A stretch of DNA of 64,000 nucleotides. Source: a virus. A model generated the notes under the pieces. The model saw nothing but the letters and a program-made list of their open reading frames with translations. It ran no database searches and was not told the origin of the DNA. Shown here piece by piece: positions 26,688 to 36,626 of this stretch; position 1 is the first letter of the stretch; the number at the start of each line of letters is the position of its first letter. The DNA lies in the IMG/VR virus record IMGVR_UViG_3300033984_000293, positions 1-64,000 of that record; one strand, given 5' to 3'. The position numbers and the translations under genes were made by a program.

Positions 26688-26959
26688 AAGTATTAGGAGA
26701 AAACTATTATGTAGATTTGGATAAAATAGATGACTATGTCCAAATAAAACCAAAAAAAAATATCACATCAGGTGATACTGAAGGTACCGCCATTAGTATA
26801 ATTAAATATGAAACTATCAAGTTAATGTTAGAAATAATTATGGATGAGCCTGAAGAGATTGACGAACAATTAGGGGCTAAAGGAACTAACAATTTATCTA
26901 TACCCTTTAAATTAGCGTTTAATACTCTATTATATAAAAAATTACTAAATAAAATATAA
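26681..26959 (+). CDS. Hypothetical protein, 92 aa
   Basis: Not recognised. A small mixed alpha/beta protein that starts with a strand-like segment (MLKVLGENYYVDLDKIDDYVQI), has a Gly/Thr turn and ends in a helix. It lies between the HAD-like and glycosyltransferase genes in one operon. Confidence 0.55.
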   Translation: MLKVLGENYYVDLDKIDDYVQIKPKKNITSGDTEGTAISIIKYETIKLMLEIIMDEPEEIDEQLGAKGTNNLSIPFKLAFNTLLYKKLLNKI

Positions 26960-26964
26960 TTAAT

Positions 26965-28029
26965 ATGACACAAGAACAAATTACAAAGCTAGAACAGTCA
27001 ATTCAAAACATGAAAGATAAAAAATCGAGAATTTATCTTTTAGTACAAGACACTAAAGGTAATGCAAAAGCCTCTGTTGCTTACATATACGATTTAGGTA
27101 TGACATTACTAAAAATTGGATATAATCCAATTATCTTACACGAAACACCGGATTATACTGGTGTTGGAGAATGGTTAGGTGAAGAATACATGACATCATT
27201 ACCTCATAAAACTATTGAGGGTCAAAATTTGGAAATTGCTCCTGAAGATTTAATTGTTATTCCTGAATTATATGGGTTTGTTATGAGTCAAATTGCAAAG
27301 TTACCTTGTGGTAAAATTGTATTATCTCAAGCTCACGACCATATTTTGGAAACTCTACAACCAGGTCAGACATGGTCGCAATTAGGGTTTTATAAATGTA
27401 TAACAACATCTGAAACTCAAAAAGAATATATTGAAAATCTTATGAGAGGCATTTCAATTGATGTGTTAAAACCATTTATTTCAGATAAATTTAAACCTAA
27501 TCCATTACCAGCAAAACCAATTATAGCGATTCACGCTAGAGAACAAAGAGAAGCTGTTAATATGATTAAAAGTTTTTACATTAAATTTCCACAATACAGA
27601 TGGATAACTTTTAGAGATATGAGAGGATTAACTATTGACGAATTCGCAACAGCGATGAAAGATTGTTTCTTATCTGTTTGGATTGATGAGACAAGCTCTT
27701 ACGGTACATTCCCATTAGAATCGATGAAATGTAAAATACCGGTAGTTGGTTTAGCACCAAATTTGGTACCTGAATGGATGAATGAAGATAACGGTATTTG
27801 GGTAAACAATAAAACTCAAATGGTTGATTATGTTGCCGACTTTTTACAAAATTGGTTAGAAGATAGTATTAATGAAAATTTAGAACAAGAAATAATTAAA
27901 ACATCTGAAAATTTAAGTACTAAAGAAGATTTTGAAAAAATAGCGACAAATTTATTTGAAGGATATCTAACAAAAAGATTAGAATCATTTGAAGAACAAT
28001 TAAATAAACTACAAACAATAGAAGAATAA
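26965..28029 (+). CDS. Glycosyltransferase-like protein, GT-B fold
   Basis: A 354-residue protein. The N-terminal domain contains YLLVQDTKGNAKASVAYI and LIVIPELYGF; the C-terminal domain holds SSYGTFPLESMKCKIPVVG, the donor-site motif (F/Y-G-x-x-x-x-E-x-x-x-x-x-x-P-V-V-G) of GT4/GT1 enzymes, and then NGIWVNN. The last ~60 residues are a charged helix. It is operonic with the GT2 gene that follows after a single base. Confidence 0.7.
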   Translation: MTQEQITKLEQSIQNMKDKKSRIYLLVQDTKGNAKASVAYIYDLGMTLLKIGYNPIILHETPDYTGVGEWLGEEYMTSLPHKTIEGQNLEIAPEDLIVIPELYGFVMSQIAKLPCGKIVLSQAHDHILETLQPGQTWSQLGFYKCITTSETQKEYIENLMRGISIDVLKPFISDKFKPNPLPAKPIIAIHAREQREAVNMIKSFYIKFPQYRWITFRDMRGLTIDEFATAMKDCFLSVWIDETSSYGTFPLESMKCKIPVVGLAPNLVPEWMNEDNGIWVNNKTQMVDYVADFLQNWLEDSINENLEQEIIKTSENLSTKEDFEKIATNLFEGYLTKRLESFEEQLNKLQTIEE

Positions 28030-28030
28030 T

Positions 28031-28837
28031 ATGGAAAATTACTTTGACGTATCAGTTATATTACCGATTAAATCGGCAACCGTACCATTTTTTGAGGATT
28101 ACTTTAAAAAATGTATCGAATCATTAAATAATCAAAAATTAAGAATTAATGAATTAGTCATTGTTCATACAAATGAAACACCATTAGTAGAACTTATTAA
28201 AGATTATGATTTTGGTGATTTAAATGTTGTTAAATTAGAATGGGATAAAGACCCTAATTATGCCGCACAAGTTAATCATGGTGTTAGAAATTCTAAATCT
28301 GAATGGATTTCATTATTTGAATTTGACGATGAGTACTCAAATATATGGTTTAAAAATGTTAACGTTTATGCAAACGCATATCCTAATATCGACGCATTTT
28401 TACCAATAGTTGTTGATACAGACCAAAAAGGTAAATTTGCTGGATTTACTAATGAAGCTACTTTCGCGGCAAACTTTACACCTGAAATGGGTATTTTAAC
28501 ACATGATACTTTATTAGATTATCAAAATTTCCAATCATCAGGAATGGTAATTAAAAAATCAAAATTTGTTGATTATGGATTATTTAAACCATCGTTTAAA
28601 TTAACGTTTGGATATGAATTATTCTTACGATTAACACATAATTCCATTAACATAATGTCTATACCGAGAATTGGTTATAAACATACAAATTTAAGAGATG
28701 GTTCAATCTTTTGGAATTACAAAAATGGTAGAGATATTTTAACTCCGGAAGAAGTTAAATTTTGGATTGAATCCGCAAAAAAAGAATATTTTTTCATTAA
28801 TGACAGAGCAATAAAATTTGAATCTCAAGAATCTTAA
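28031..28837 (+). CDS. GT2-family glycosyltransferase
   Basis: A 268-residue protein. VSVILPIKSATVPFFEDYFKKC begins the GT-A fold, ELVIVHTNE follows, and SLFEFDDEYSN provides the DxD-type metal site. FGYELFLRLTH is near the acceptor-site ED motif position. It overlaps the sigma factor gene by one base, so glycan and late-sigma genes share a transcript. Confidence 0.7.
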   Translation: MENYFDVSVILPIKSATVPFFEDYFKKCIESLNNQKLRINELVIVHTNETPLVELIKDYDFGDLNVVKLEWDKDPNYAAQVNHGVRNSKSEWISLFEFDDEYSNIWFKNVNVYANAYPNIDAFLPIVVDTDQKGKFAGFTNEATFAANFTPEMGILTHDTLLDYQNFQSSGMVIKKSKFVDYGLFKPSFKLTFGYELFLRLTHNSINIMSIPRIGYKHTNLRDGSIFWNYKNGRDILTPEEVKFWIESAKKEYFFINDRAIKFESQES

Positions 28838-29586
28838 TGAATGAAAATATTAATTTAACAGGAGATACAAATGTTGAGTTAAAAAAGAAAGGTAGAAAAC
28901 CAACACAAGCAAATTATTTTGATGTTAGAGAAGAATTAGCTGTAGTCAGATTTTTAGAATCATCCTCGTATGAAGAAAAAAATAAGATTTACAACGAATT
29001 TTTAAAAAAACCTTTAGACAAGATGATATCTTCAATTATTAGAAGATACAAATTATATAGAAAAGACATGGATTTCACTGATATACATGTAGACACTCAC
29101 TCGTTTTTAATGACTAAAATAGATAAGTTTAAACCTTCTCGTGAAAAGAAGGCTTATTCTTATTTTGGTACAATATGTAAAAACTATTTAATGGGTCAAA
29201 TCATTAAAGACCAAAAAGAAACCAATAGAAAAATATCGTATGAAGATATTTCATCAAATTTAGAAAATAATGAAAACTTCGCGTATTATATTGAGAATGA
29301 TAGTTTAGATTCTGAAAAAGTTATTAAACACTTTTTAATTGAATTAGAGAGATTTATCAAGGAAGAAAATTTATCGGAAAATGAGATTAAACTAGGTCAC
29401 GCTCTTTATGATATTTTTGAAAATTACGATTCAATATTTATTGGAAATGATAATAACAAATTTAATAAAAATATTATTTTATTGTCTTTAAGAGAGATGA
29501 CTAATCTTTCAACAAAAGAAATTAGAGGGTCAATGAGAAAATACAAAAATATGTATTACACATTGATTCAAAATATGGTTAATTAA
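28837..29586 (+). CDS. T4 gp55-like late RNA polymerase sigma factor
   Basis: A 249-residue protein. The central region IDKFKPSREKKAYSYFGTI, followed by CKNYLMGQIIKDQKETNRK, resembles sigma region 2 as in the reduced phage late sigma gp55 (core RNA polymerase binding plus promoter -10 recognition). A region rich in Asn/Asp follows, and the C-terminus has LSLREMTNLSTKEIRGSMRKYK, a helix-turn-helix-like segment. Proteins of this kind direct host RNA polymerase to late promoters. The repeated TATTTAT motif in this window is a candidate target. Confidence 0.7.
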   Translation: MNENINLTGDTNVELKKKGRKPTQANYFDVREELAVVRFLESSSYEEKNKIYNEFLKKPLDKMISSIIRRYKLYRKDMDFTDIHVDTHSFLMTKIDKFKPSREKKAYSYFGTICKNYLMGQIIKDQKETNRKISYEDISSNLENNENFAYYIENDSLDSEKVIKHFLIELERFIKEENLSENEIKLGHALYDIFENYDSIFIGNDNNKFNKNIILLSLREMTNLSTKEIRGSMRKYKNMYYTLIQNMVN

Positions 29587-29602
29587 AAAACAATAAATTA
29601 AA

Positions 29603-29609
29603 TATTTAT
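29603..29609 (+). promoter_or_regulatory. TATTTAT motif, candidate late promoter
   Basis: Reads ATATTTATC, only 4 bases before the start codon at 29614. If it is a promoter -10 element, the transcript would be leaderless. Confidence 0.4.
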
Positions 29610-29613
29610 CATT

Positions 29614-29991
29614 ATGGCAAGACCGACAAAAAAAGAAATTAATCTAAGTAAAGAATCAATGTTATCATTGATGCAAGAAATCTATAATGAACTTGTAGAA
29701 CAAAGAAGCACTGCGATTAGAATTCAAAATAAAATGTTAACAATGATGAAAAACCCTGAGGACATGACTTTAATCGGTCCCGTTATTGAAAAACAACAAA
29801 AAATAATTAACGATTGTGTTGAAAAAAAATTAACCCTTTCAAAACTACAAGCAGGAATGTGGGAAAAATCAAATACAGGTACGAGTGAAAGTTTTTCAAT
29901 TTCAGATTTAGGTGTTGATGATGAGATGTTAAAAACTTTAATTGAAAAAGACGCATCCAAAACTGAAGGTTCCTATAAAATGAAAAAATAA
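29614..29991 (+). CDS. Hypothetical helical protein, 125 aa
   Basis: Not recognised. Mostly helical with a basic N-terminus (MARPTKKEINLSKE) and an acidic/Ser C-terminal part (SISDLGVDDEMLKTLIEKD). Its position directly after the late sigma factor makes a gp33-like late co-activator conceivable, but there is no sequence signature I can point to. The start at 29614 sits just behind a TATTTAT motif and opens a tail-gene operon. Confidence 0.5.
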   Translation: MARPTKKEINLSKESMLSLMQEIYNELVEQRSTAIRIQNKMLTMMKNPEDMTLIGPVIEKQQKIINDCVEKKLTLSKLQAGMWEKSNTGTSESFSISDLGVDDEMLKTLIEKDASKTEGSYKMKK

Positions 29992-29997
29992 TTTGTT

Positions 29998-31911
29998 ATG
30001 GCGTCATTAGATTTAGGATTTGATTATAAAAAAATACAAGACAAAATTACCGCAACTAGAAATTATAACGAGTTAAAATCTCAATATGATGATACTAGAA
30101 AACAAGCCGGAGATGCGTTTGAACAAAAAAAATCTGCAGTTACCGGTCAACTTGGAAAAATTAAAGAACAAACTAAACGTTATCAAAAAGAAATTAAAAA
30201 TCAATTTGAACAACTTTTAGATATTAATAATACAACCGGTGGTAAAGGAAGTAATTCAACTAAATACATTAAAAAATTATTAATTACCGCAATTAAGAAT
30301 GTTGAACCAAGACTTTCTGAAATTGTTATGGAAGAATCACTAAACGCTGTTGGTTGTGACCAACAACAAGCTTATAATGGGGGTGCAACATATTATATAA
30401 AAGTGAAATCTATCGACCTTTTAAATATACTAACTTTAGACCCTAAAACTGAAGGTAAACCTCTATACGAAAAATCTCCAATATTAGTTCAGGATTATCC
30501 TTTTTCAATGAATAAGGAATTATATCAATTAATACAAACGGGTCAACCATACTCAACAGATAATGGACAAAATTACATTGGTCAATCTGGACAAGATTTA
30601 TTTAATATTCAATATGTTGATACAAATCTTCAAGGTGAAACAGGCCCTTGGTTTAAAGTTGATTTATCAAATAGAGTTAATGGTGTTAATAAAGTTGGGA
30701 CTTTTTTAGTGGACTACTATAAAACAATTAAAGTTTCGGAACCAACTAACATTATGGCTTCAATAATGGAATCATTAAGTGGTGTTGTTTCTATGAGTGC
30801 AAGTGCTGGTGTTGGACAAGTCGAAGACCAAAGTAAATTCGACCTTTTAGTTCAAAGAATTCTTGGGTTATGTTTTGACAATAGAAGTGAAATTGATGTT
30901 AGTGGTATTGCTAAAGTACCTGAACTTGATGGTGTTGATGAAACTTTTTTTGAATTTACTGAGATTGATTTAAGAAAAATAGAACAAAGAATAACTAACA
31001 TTAAAAATAAAGTGATTGAGTTAGAAGATTGTGATGGAATATTATTACCCGTAGATTATCCGGCGGTAATTAACCAAATAAATAATTTAAATTTAATCGA
31101 GAATAATAGTGATTTTATTAATGCTGCCGATAATTTAACTCAAGTCTTAGCAGATAATCCTCAATGGGGTGCCGGTATTCAAACCAACGCACAAGCGGCT
31201 TTAAATTTAAATTTTATAAAATTAATCGCTCAAGGTATTGCAAGTGCTTTTTTAACACCTAAAATATTGTTACCAATATATGTAATGTTAAAAGCCATCG
31301 GTCAAGAAACTACGGACTCAATAAAAGGATTAGTTGATTTTACTAAACAATTCAAAAAATTCGCAATAAATTTTATTTCCAAAATAGGGGCAATATTTGT
31401 TCAAGAATTATTTGAATTAATAAAAAAAGATATTTTAGCATTGATTCAAAGAGTTATTACAGATATTGTTAAAGAAAAAATTGATAAAAGAATATCAATG
31501 ATTTTAAAACTCATTCAATTATTATTAATTGTTGCGTCTTTTATTAGTGATTGGCGAAAATGTAAAAGTGTTGTAGATGAATTATTAGCTTTATTAGATT
31601 TGATAACTAGTAGTCTCGGTTTTGGTAGTCAAATACCTTTACCATTATTATTCGCTTCACAACTATTAGATGGTTACTCAGAATCAAGAGCCTTTGTTGG
31701 AGCTATTGAAGAACTACAAAAAATTGGTATCCCAACAGGTCCTTTACCGGATGGTAGCCCTAATTTAGATATTTTAGGTAAATTTGGTCAAATGAAAGCA
31801 ATGGCAAAAGAAGATTCGGATAATAATAAATTACAAATTGCTATTGGACCATTAACAATGACACCCGCAGGTTTAACAGTACCAGCAAGTGCTTTCGGTA
31901 AAAAAATATAA
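29998..31911 (+). CDS. Large putative baseplate or tail protein, 637 aa
   Basis: A 637-residue protein. The first ~70 residues are a Lys/Glu/Gln-rich coiled coil. A mixed domain follows, with PVDYPAVINQINNLNLIENN in the centre. Two hydrophobic helical stretches follow (LIAQGIASAFLTPKILLPIY around 408, and ISMILKLIQLLLIVASFISD around 500). The C-terminus is short and Gly/Pro-rich. Its position ahead of the OB-fold baseplate protein suggests a baseplate or hub component. No enzyme motif. Confidence 0.5.
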   Translation: MASLDLGFDYKKIQDKITATRNYNELKSQYDDTRKQAGDAFEQKKSAVTGQLGKIKEQTKRYQKEIKNQFEQLLDINNTTGGKGSNSTKYIKKLLITAIKNVEPRLSEIVMEESLNAVGCDQQQAYNGGATYYIKVKSIDLLNILTLDPKTEGKPLYEKSPILVQDYPFSMNKELYQLIQTGQPYSTDNGQNYIGQSGQDLFNIQYVDTNLQGETGPWFKVDLSNRVNGVNKVGTFLVDYYKTIKVSEPTNIMASIMESLSGVVSMSASAGVGQVEDQSKFDLLVQRILGLCFDNRSEIDVSGIAKVPELDGVDETFFEFTEIDLRKIEQRITNIKNKVIELEDCDGILLPVDYPAVINQINNLNLIENNSDFINAADNLTQVLADNPQWGAGIQTNAQAALNLNFIKLIAQGIASAFLTPKILLPIYVMLKAIGQETTDSIKGLVDFTKQFKKFAINFISKIGAIFVQELFELIKKDILALIQRVITDIVKEKIDKRISMILKLIQLLLIVASFISDWRKCKSVVDELLALLDLITSSLGFGSQIPLPLLFASQLLDGYSESRAFVGAIEELQKIGIPTGPLPDGSPNLDILGKFGQMKAMAKEDSDNNKLQIAIGPLTMTPAGLTVPASAFGKKI

Positions 31912-31913
31912 TA

Positions 31914-32135
31914 ATGAATATCCAAGAAAAATCTGAAAAAGCTAAAAATATTATTAAAGAATATAAAAATTCATCAAATAAAGATTTATCATTTGTTATG
32001 GATTTTATTCAGGAAGATTTTGTTTTAACTAAAGAATCGTTAATTAAATTAACGCACCATTTAGATAAATTAGAATTAACTTATAATACAATATTAAAAG
32101 AATATAACTCAAGAACAAAGAAAAATGGTAACTAA
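31914..32135 (+). CDS. Hypothetical protein, 73 aa
   Basis: Not recognised. Charged, helical and probably coiled. It starts 2 bases after the large tail protein and overlaps the OB-fold protein by 11 bases, so it is translationally coupled and may be an assembly partner. Confidence 0.55.
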   Translation: MNIQEKSEKAKNIIKEYKNSSNKDLSFVMDFIQEDFVLTKESLIKLTHHLDKLELTYNTILKEYNSRTKKNGN

Positions 32136-33696
32136 TCAAATAATTTTTCCAGGAATAGTACTTAACAATGAAGACCCTATGATGTTAGGAAGACTTCGTG
32201 TTATACCTGAAACAAAAAATTATCAAGATATTATAGCAGCAATTCCAAATTGGAATGAGGAAACGGACCCCTGGACTTCAAAAGACCCTTTAATTTGTTT
32301 ATCGTTATTACCGTTTTATGTAAGTCAAGTACCTCTTAAAGATGAGTATGTTCATATAATATACTCAAATAAAGATTTCCCATTCACAAATCAATTTTAT
32401 ATTCAAGGACCATTTTCATCACCAATGATTAGTCCTTTTGAAAATTTTCAAGGAGCAAAAAAATTCTTAGCATCAGGTGACAGAATTGCTCAGGGAATTT
32501 CAATTAAAAATCAAGTAGGTGCCTATAGAAATCAAGAGAGTAAAGGAGTGTTTCCTGAACCCGGTGATAATGCGTTATTAGGAAGAGGAACTGCCGATGT
32601 GATTGTTAAGGAAAATGAAGTATTAATTAGAGCGGGTAAAACTAAAAGATTGGTGAAAGACCAATTACCATTAGGAAATGTTAATAGAGCCTTCATTCAA
32701 TTATCTAATTTTTCCCAACAAAAGACAACTAAAGACCCTGAGGGGATTACTCGATTAATTGAACAAGTTAAAGTTGTGAAAAAAATGATTATTTGGAATA
32801 TTGATAATTTAGAGAACTTATCAATACCGGGAGCATTTAACGGTTCTGTAGGGTTATATAATGTAGTTCCAAGTGTAGCAGTAAACTCAAAAAACTTTAA
32901 ATCTGATACAATAACAACTTTATCTGTTGGGACAAATTATGGCTCTCCATTAGAAGAAATTAAATTTACTGCGAAATCATTTGATGATGCGTCCGCTATT
33001 ATAAATAATTTCATACAGGGAGTGTTTAGCGGATTTATAAACATATCAGGTTATACTGTAAACAATCCTCAAAATTTTGCACCTAACGTAACATTCCCAT
33101 TAGTTATCACACCATCAAAATTAACTTATACCACCGGAAATAAATTTTCACCAAATGACCTTATAACTGAAGTCGCGGAATATGTTAATTATGTAAGATT
33201 TTATGATAAAATAACATTAAACCCTGCTAGTAAAAAATTTAAAGGATGGTTTTTAGTTTGGGAAAACAAATCGGGTAAACCAATTCTTGGTCCTCAAGCC
33301 GATTTAAAAGAAGAAGTAGTGATACCTACCGAATTTATTCCGGCAGATATTAGTTATAGTATTATGGGTTCTCAAAGAATGTATTTCTTATCTCAAGATT
33401 CTGCAGGTCCAAAAGGAAAAATTAGTTTAAGTCAAACTTTATATGGGATTCCTCAGGATAAATTTATTGGAGATGAGAATAGTATTCTTAATAAAACATA
33501 CCCTGTTGTGAGGGGTGATGAATTAATGGGATTACTTAGAAAAATTTTCTCATTTGTTACAGGACACGTTCATCCGGTTGCAACAATGGCTCCTGTTCCG
33601 GTTGCCGCGGGTAATGGGCAAACAACCTCAGAAATCAACGCAATCCTCGCAGATGCAGAAAATACAATATTAAATCAAAATATTAGAATTAATTGA
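32125..33696 (+). CDS. Baseplate hub/spike protein with gp5-like OB fold
   Basis: A 523-residue protein. The N-terminus [19 protein letters not shown] matches the OB-fold entry of T4 gp5/VgrG-type proteins (GxVxxxxDPxxxGRVRV). The C-terminus [20 protein letters not shown] is the recurring end of phage gp5-like proteins. The middle is long and lacks an obvious lysozyme motif. It likely forms part of the central baseplate that docks the tail spike. Confidence 0.7.
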   Translation: MVTNQIIFPGIVLNNEDPMMLGRLRVIPETKNYQDIIAAIPNWNEETDPWTSKDPLICLSLLPFYVSQVPLKDEYVHIIYSNKDFPFTNQFYIQGPFSSPMISPFENFQGAKKFLASGDRIAQGISIKNQVGAYRNQESKGVFPEPGDNALLGRGTADVIVKENEVLIRAGKTKRLVKDQLPLGNVNRAFIQLSNFSQQKTTKDPEGITRLIEQVKVVKKMIIWNIDNLENLSIPGAFNGSVGLYNVVPSVAVNSKNFKSDTITTLSVGTNYGSPLEEIKFTAKSFDDASAIINNFIQGVFSGFINISGYTVNNPQNFAPNVTFPLVITPSKLTYTTGNKFSPNDLITEVAEYVNYVRFYDKITLNPASKKFKGWFLVWENKSGKPILGPQADLKEEVVIPTEFIPADISYSIMGSQRMYFLSQDSAGPKGKISLSQTLYGIPQDKFIGDENSILNKTYPVVRGDELMGLLRKIFSFVTGHVHPVATMAPVPVAAGNGQTTSEINAILADAENTILNQNIRIN

Positions 33697-33703
33697 TATT
33701 TAT
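33697..33703 (+). promoter_or_regulatory. TATTTAT motif, candidate late promoter
   Basis: Reads ATATTTATA, 15 bases before the start codon at 33719. Confidence 0.5.
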
Positions 33704-33718
33704 ATATAAAACATTTAT

Positions 33719-35197
33719 ATGTCAATTATTAATTCATATTTCAGTAAGAACAATACACTTATTTCAAATAGTTTTACCAACACAGGTAGAAATCCTGTTA
33801 TGGAACTATTCTATGGTAATGTGGCAACAACTCAATACCCAAACAATTATAGCCGTTTCATTTTTGATATAGACTTAACATTATTAAAAGAGAAAATTTT
33901 TGATGGTACTATAACCACTGGATGTACAGATACTATTACACATACATTAAGAATGACAAACACTTCAACATTTGATGTGGAATTGTTAAATACTCTAACA
34001 TCTCAAATGAGGATGAGAGCAACGTCATTTGATTTAATTTTATTTAGAATCCCTTATTTAAATAATGACCCATCAACACCCCAACTTTGGGATGAAGGTG
34101 TTGGTTATGATTTTGCGGATTTAGTTTACAAATATAGTGAATCAGATAGAAGCTTTTCTGATAGACCATCAAATTGGTTTCAAACAACAACCATTGGTGT
34201 TTGGCAACAACCCGGAATTTATAATAACAAAAATTTAGGACCGGTTCCTTTTAGCGGAATCACTATAGTTGACACTCAACATTTTGAATTTGGTAATGAA
34301 AACATTGCTTTTGATATGACAAATGAAATTAATGGTATGTTAAATGGGACAATACCAAATGTGTCAGGATGGGGAATAGCGTATAAACCTCAAGTTGAAA
34401 ATCTTACAGGTCTTACAAATAACTATGAAGTGCAATTTTTCACTCAACACACTCAAACATTCTATGAACCATATCTTGAAACAAATTATAATGACTTAAT
34501 TGAAGATGATAGAAATCAATTTACGTTAGGTAGAGTTAATAAATTGTATTTATACTTATTTGATAATGGTAACCCAATCAATTTAGATTACCCACCTAAA
34601 GTGGATATATTAGATATGATGGGGGATGTTATTCCGGGACTATCAGGGTTAACAACATGTCAAAGAACTCGAGGAGTTTATGAAGTTGTTATACCACCTC
34701 TTATGGGATATAAAACACCGTGTATGTTTTCTGATAGATGGTACAATATTAGTTACAATAACTTCCCATTACCTCAAGTGTTAAATGATTTCACATTACA
34801 ACCATTAAAAAATGCTATTCAAATGGGTGTGGTGTCTGCAAATCCTTTATTATATGGATTTGATTTTTACGGTTTAAAACAAAATGAAGAAATTGTGAAT
34901 ACCGATACACGTAAAGTTGGTGTCATAATTAAACAAGCATATACCACCCAAAATTTATTATTAAATGTTGATGCTTCATATAGAATATATGTTAAAGAAG
35001 GGACGACAGAAGTACAAGTTCAAGGATGGACAAAAATTAATAGAACCCCTAACGAATACTATTTTATATTTGACACTAGAGACAAAATACCTAACGAATA
35101 TTTTATTGACATACAAGTAATTAGTAGTGGTGAAATAAACACATATAAACGACAAATTAAATTTCAAGTAGTAAATACAAAGTATTTGAAATTGTAA
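33719..35197 (+). CDS. Virion structural protein, 492 aa
   Basis: Not assigned to a known family. Beta-rich, Asn/Thr/Tyr-rich and low in charge, with MSIINSYFSKNNTLISNSF at the start and a C-terminal region of alternating strands (TTQNLLLNVDASYRIYVKEG) like an Ig-type domain. The composition and the position after the baseplate protein suggest a tail or baseplate surface protein. Confidence 0.55.
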   Translation: MSIINSYFSKNNTLISNSFTNTGRNPVMELFYGNVATTQYPNNYSRFIFDIDLTLLKEKIFDGTITTGCTDTITHTLRMTNTSTFDVELLNTLTSQMRMRATSFDLILFRIPYLNNDPSTPQLWDEGVGYDFADLVYKYSESDRSFSDRPSNWFQTTTIGVWQQPGIYNNKNLGPVPFSGITIVDTQHFEFGNENIAFDMTNEINGMLNGTIPNVSGWGIAYKPQVENLTGLTNNYEVQFFTQHTQTFYEPYLETNYNDLIEDDRNQFTLGRVNKLYLYLFDNGNPINLDYPPKVDILDMMGDVIPGLSGLTTCQRTRGVYEVVIPPLMGYKTPCMFSDRWYNISYNNFPLPQVLNDFTLQPLKNAIQMGVVSANPLLYGFDFYGLKQNEEIVNTDTRKVGVIIKQAYTTQNLLLNVDASYRIYVKEGTTEVQVQGWTKINRTPNEYYFIFDTRDKIPNEYFIDIQVISSGEINTYKRQIKFQVVNTKYLKL

Positions 35198-35199
35198 TA

Positions 35200-35206
35200 T
35201 ATTTAT
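35200..35206 (+). promoter_or_regulatory. TATTTAT motif, candidate late promoter
   Basis: Reads ATATTTATA, 11 bases before the start codon at 35218. Confidence 0.5.
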
Positions 35207-35217
35207 AAATAAAAAAT

Positions 35218-35598
35218 ATGGAAGAATTAAATATTATAGTAACGGCAACAACTTGTGGTGAAGAATCAATACAAGTTATTATTTTACCAATAAATGGAAC
35301 TGACTTTAGTAAAGTTTATCAGTTACCAACAGGATATTGTGTAACATTAACTTCGGGTGAAACAACAACACAATTCGCTAATTCAATGTTAAGTTATGGA
35401 CCATTTGATACTTGTGACGAATGTATTGTACCATTTAGTGCAAACACAGGTGGTAATAATGGTTTAATTTGTGAAGATGACTGTAATGGTGGTAATTTAT
35501 TAATTAACCCACCACGTCCTGTTTATACAAATGGACAAAATAAAGCAATTGTACAATTAAATGCGGTCACAATTGGCGGAAATGGATTAAACTCATAA
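35218..35598 (+). CDS. Small cysteine-containing virion-type protein, 126 aa
   Basis: Not recognised. It has a beta-rich N-terminus (LNIIVTATTCGEESIQVIIL), then a cluster of cysteines (FDTCDECIVPF, GLICEDDCNGG) and a short hydrophobic end. Clustered cysteines also occur in the 741-residue fibre-operon protein, so both may be displayed on the particle surface. Confidence 0.5.
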   Translation: MEELNIIVTATTCGEESIQVIILPINGTDFSKVYQLPTGYCVTLTSGETTTQFANSMLSYGPFDTCDECIVPFSANTGGNNGLICEDDCNGGNLLINPPRPVYTNGQNKAIVQLNAVTIGGNGLNS

Positions 35599-35602
35599 TC
35601 AT

Positions 35603-36100
35603 ATGAAAAAAGTAATTAAACTATCTGAATCAAAACTTACTGAATTAGTTAAACGAATCATGTCTGAACAAGATAATGAAAGATATATGTTTTTCAGTAA
35701 TTTAGAACAAATTCATAGACAAACAGGTTTGTTATTGGAATTAAATAAAAATACCGTTGAAGGTGTTTTAGATGGGGGTCATGATTGGGCTCAAGACCAT
35801 TTATCAACCGCAAAAGAAAATATTGACCAAGTTTTTGATTTCATGATGAATGAAACTAAAAATGAAGACAATATGAATGTTTTAGAACAGGACTACTCGA
35901 CTGACGTTGAAAGACCCACAAGTGATAGAGAACGTCAAGCAAAATCTTTATTTGGTGACAAATATGGTGCATATATACCTAATGATGTTATTAGGTACAT
36001 AAGAAAAAATCCTGCACAATTCTTTAAACGACTCTACCAAATGTATGGGGACAAAGCTTATGAATATTTAGATAAATCAAAAAATAAAGGGGAAAATTAA
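35603..36100 (+). CDS. Putative packaged virion protein with capsid-targeting-like N-terminus
   Basis: A 165-residue protein. The first 23 residues (MKKVIKLSESKLTELVKRIM, then SEQ) are nearly the same pattern as those of the OmpA-like protein at 54607 (KKIIRLTESEFYKIVKRVM, then SEQ). Amphipathic leaders ending in hydrophobic-x-Glu are how T4 internal proteins are targeted and then cut by the prohead protease. The rest is helical with no known domain. A strong terminator follows the stop codon. Confidence 0.55.
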   Translation: MKKVIKLSESKLTELVKRIMSEQDNERYMFFSNLEQIHRQTGLLLELNKNTVEGVLDGGHDWAQDHLSTAKENIDQVFDFMMNETKNEDNMNVLEQDYSTDVERPTSDRERQAKSLFGDKYGAYIPNDVIRYIRKNPAQFFKRLYQMYGDKAYEYLDKSKNKGEN

Positions 36101-36117
36101 ATTTCTCCTTTTTTTTT
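36086..36117 (+). terminator. Intrinsic terminator
   Basis: An AAAGGGGAAA / TTTCTCCTTT stem (one G-T pair) with a 6-base loop and a following run of T. The stem begins inside the last codons of the 165-residue gene. Confidence 0.8.
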
Positions 36118-36150
36118 ATAAAAATATTTTTTATTCTCAAAAAATATAAT

Positions 36151-36158
36151 TACATTTG
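36151..36158 (+). promoter_or_regulatory. Bacteroidetes-type -7 promoter element TACATTTG
   Basis: Matches TAnnTTTG, 24 bases before the start at 36183. The -33 position has TTTT rather than TTTG, so only the -7 box is strong. Confidence 0.55.
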
Positions 36159-36182
36159 TACTATAAATAAATCAAGTACATA

Positions 36183-36626
36183 ATGAAAAAAATATTTAAA
36201 TTTTTTAAAAGATTGGTGATAAGACGTATTGTTAAATCAAGAAGTCAATTTGATTATCAAGACTCGGGACTATTAGGCGATGTACATATCTGCAAATCAA
36301 TATGTCGTAAGTTAATAACTAGTGAGGGGTCTAAATTTTTAATTGCCCCCCTTTCATCACAAAGATATATTAAACATTCCGAATTAGGAATATTTATTAT
36401 TCTTGATGATAAAAAAATTAGTGTAATCAATCACGAGTACTACTACAGTAATATTTTAATGTCTAACAGAGATTGGGAAAAATTAACTAAAATGTACGAT
36501 ACTAAAGTAGAACGTATTAGACAAGAACTTAAAAATGAAATGAAGTCTCAAATCAAATATTCTTTAAAAAGTATTTTAGATAGAGTGGATAGTTCCAAAA
36601 AAATAAAAACCCCTACTGTAGAGTAA
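36183..36626 (+). CDS. Hypothetical protein, 147 aa
   Basis: Not recognised. A very basic N-terminus (KKIFKFFKRLVIRRIVKSR) could bind nucleic acid or membrane. The middle has strand-like segments (LGIFIILDDKKISVINHEYY), and the C-terminal helix is charged. It stands alone between two terminators with a host-type promoter, so it is probably expressed early. Confidence 0.55.
   Translation: MKKIFKFFKRLVIRRIVKSRSQFDYQDSGLLGDVHICKSICRKLITSEGSKFLIAPLSSQRYIKHSELGIFIILDDKKISVINHEYYYSNILMSNRDWEKLTKMYDTKVERIRQELKNEMKSQIKYSLKSILDRVDSSKKIKTPTVE

Noticed and set aside
29614-29991. Terminase small subunit or gp33-like co-activator
   Set aside because: The position next to the late sigma factor is suggestive, but no residue pattern supports either call, so it is left hypothetical.
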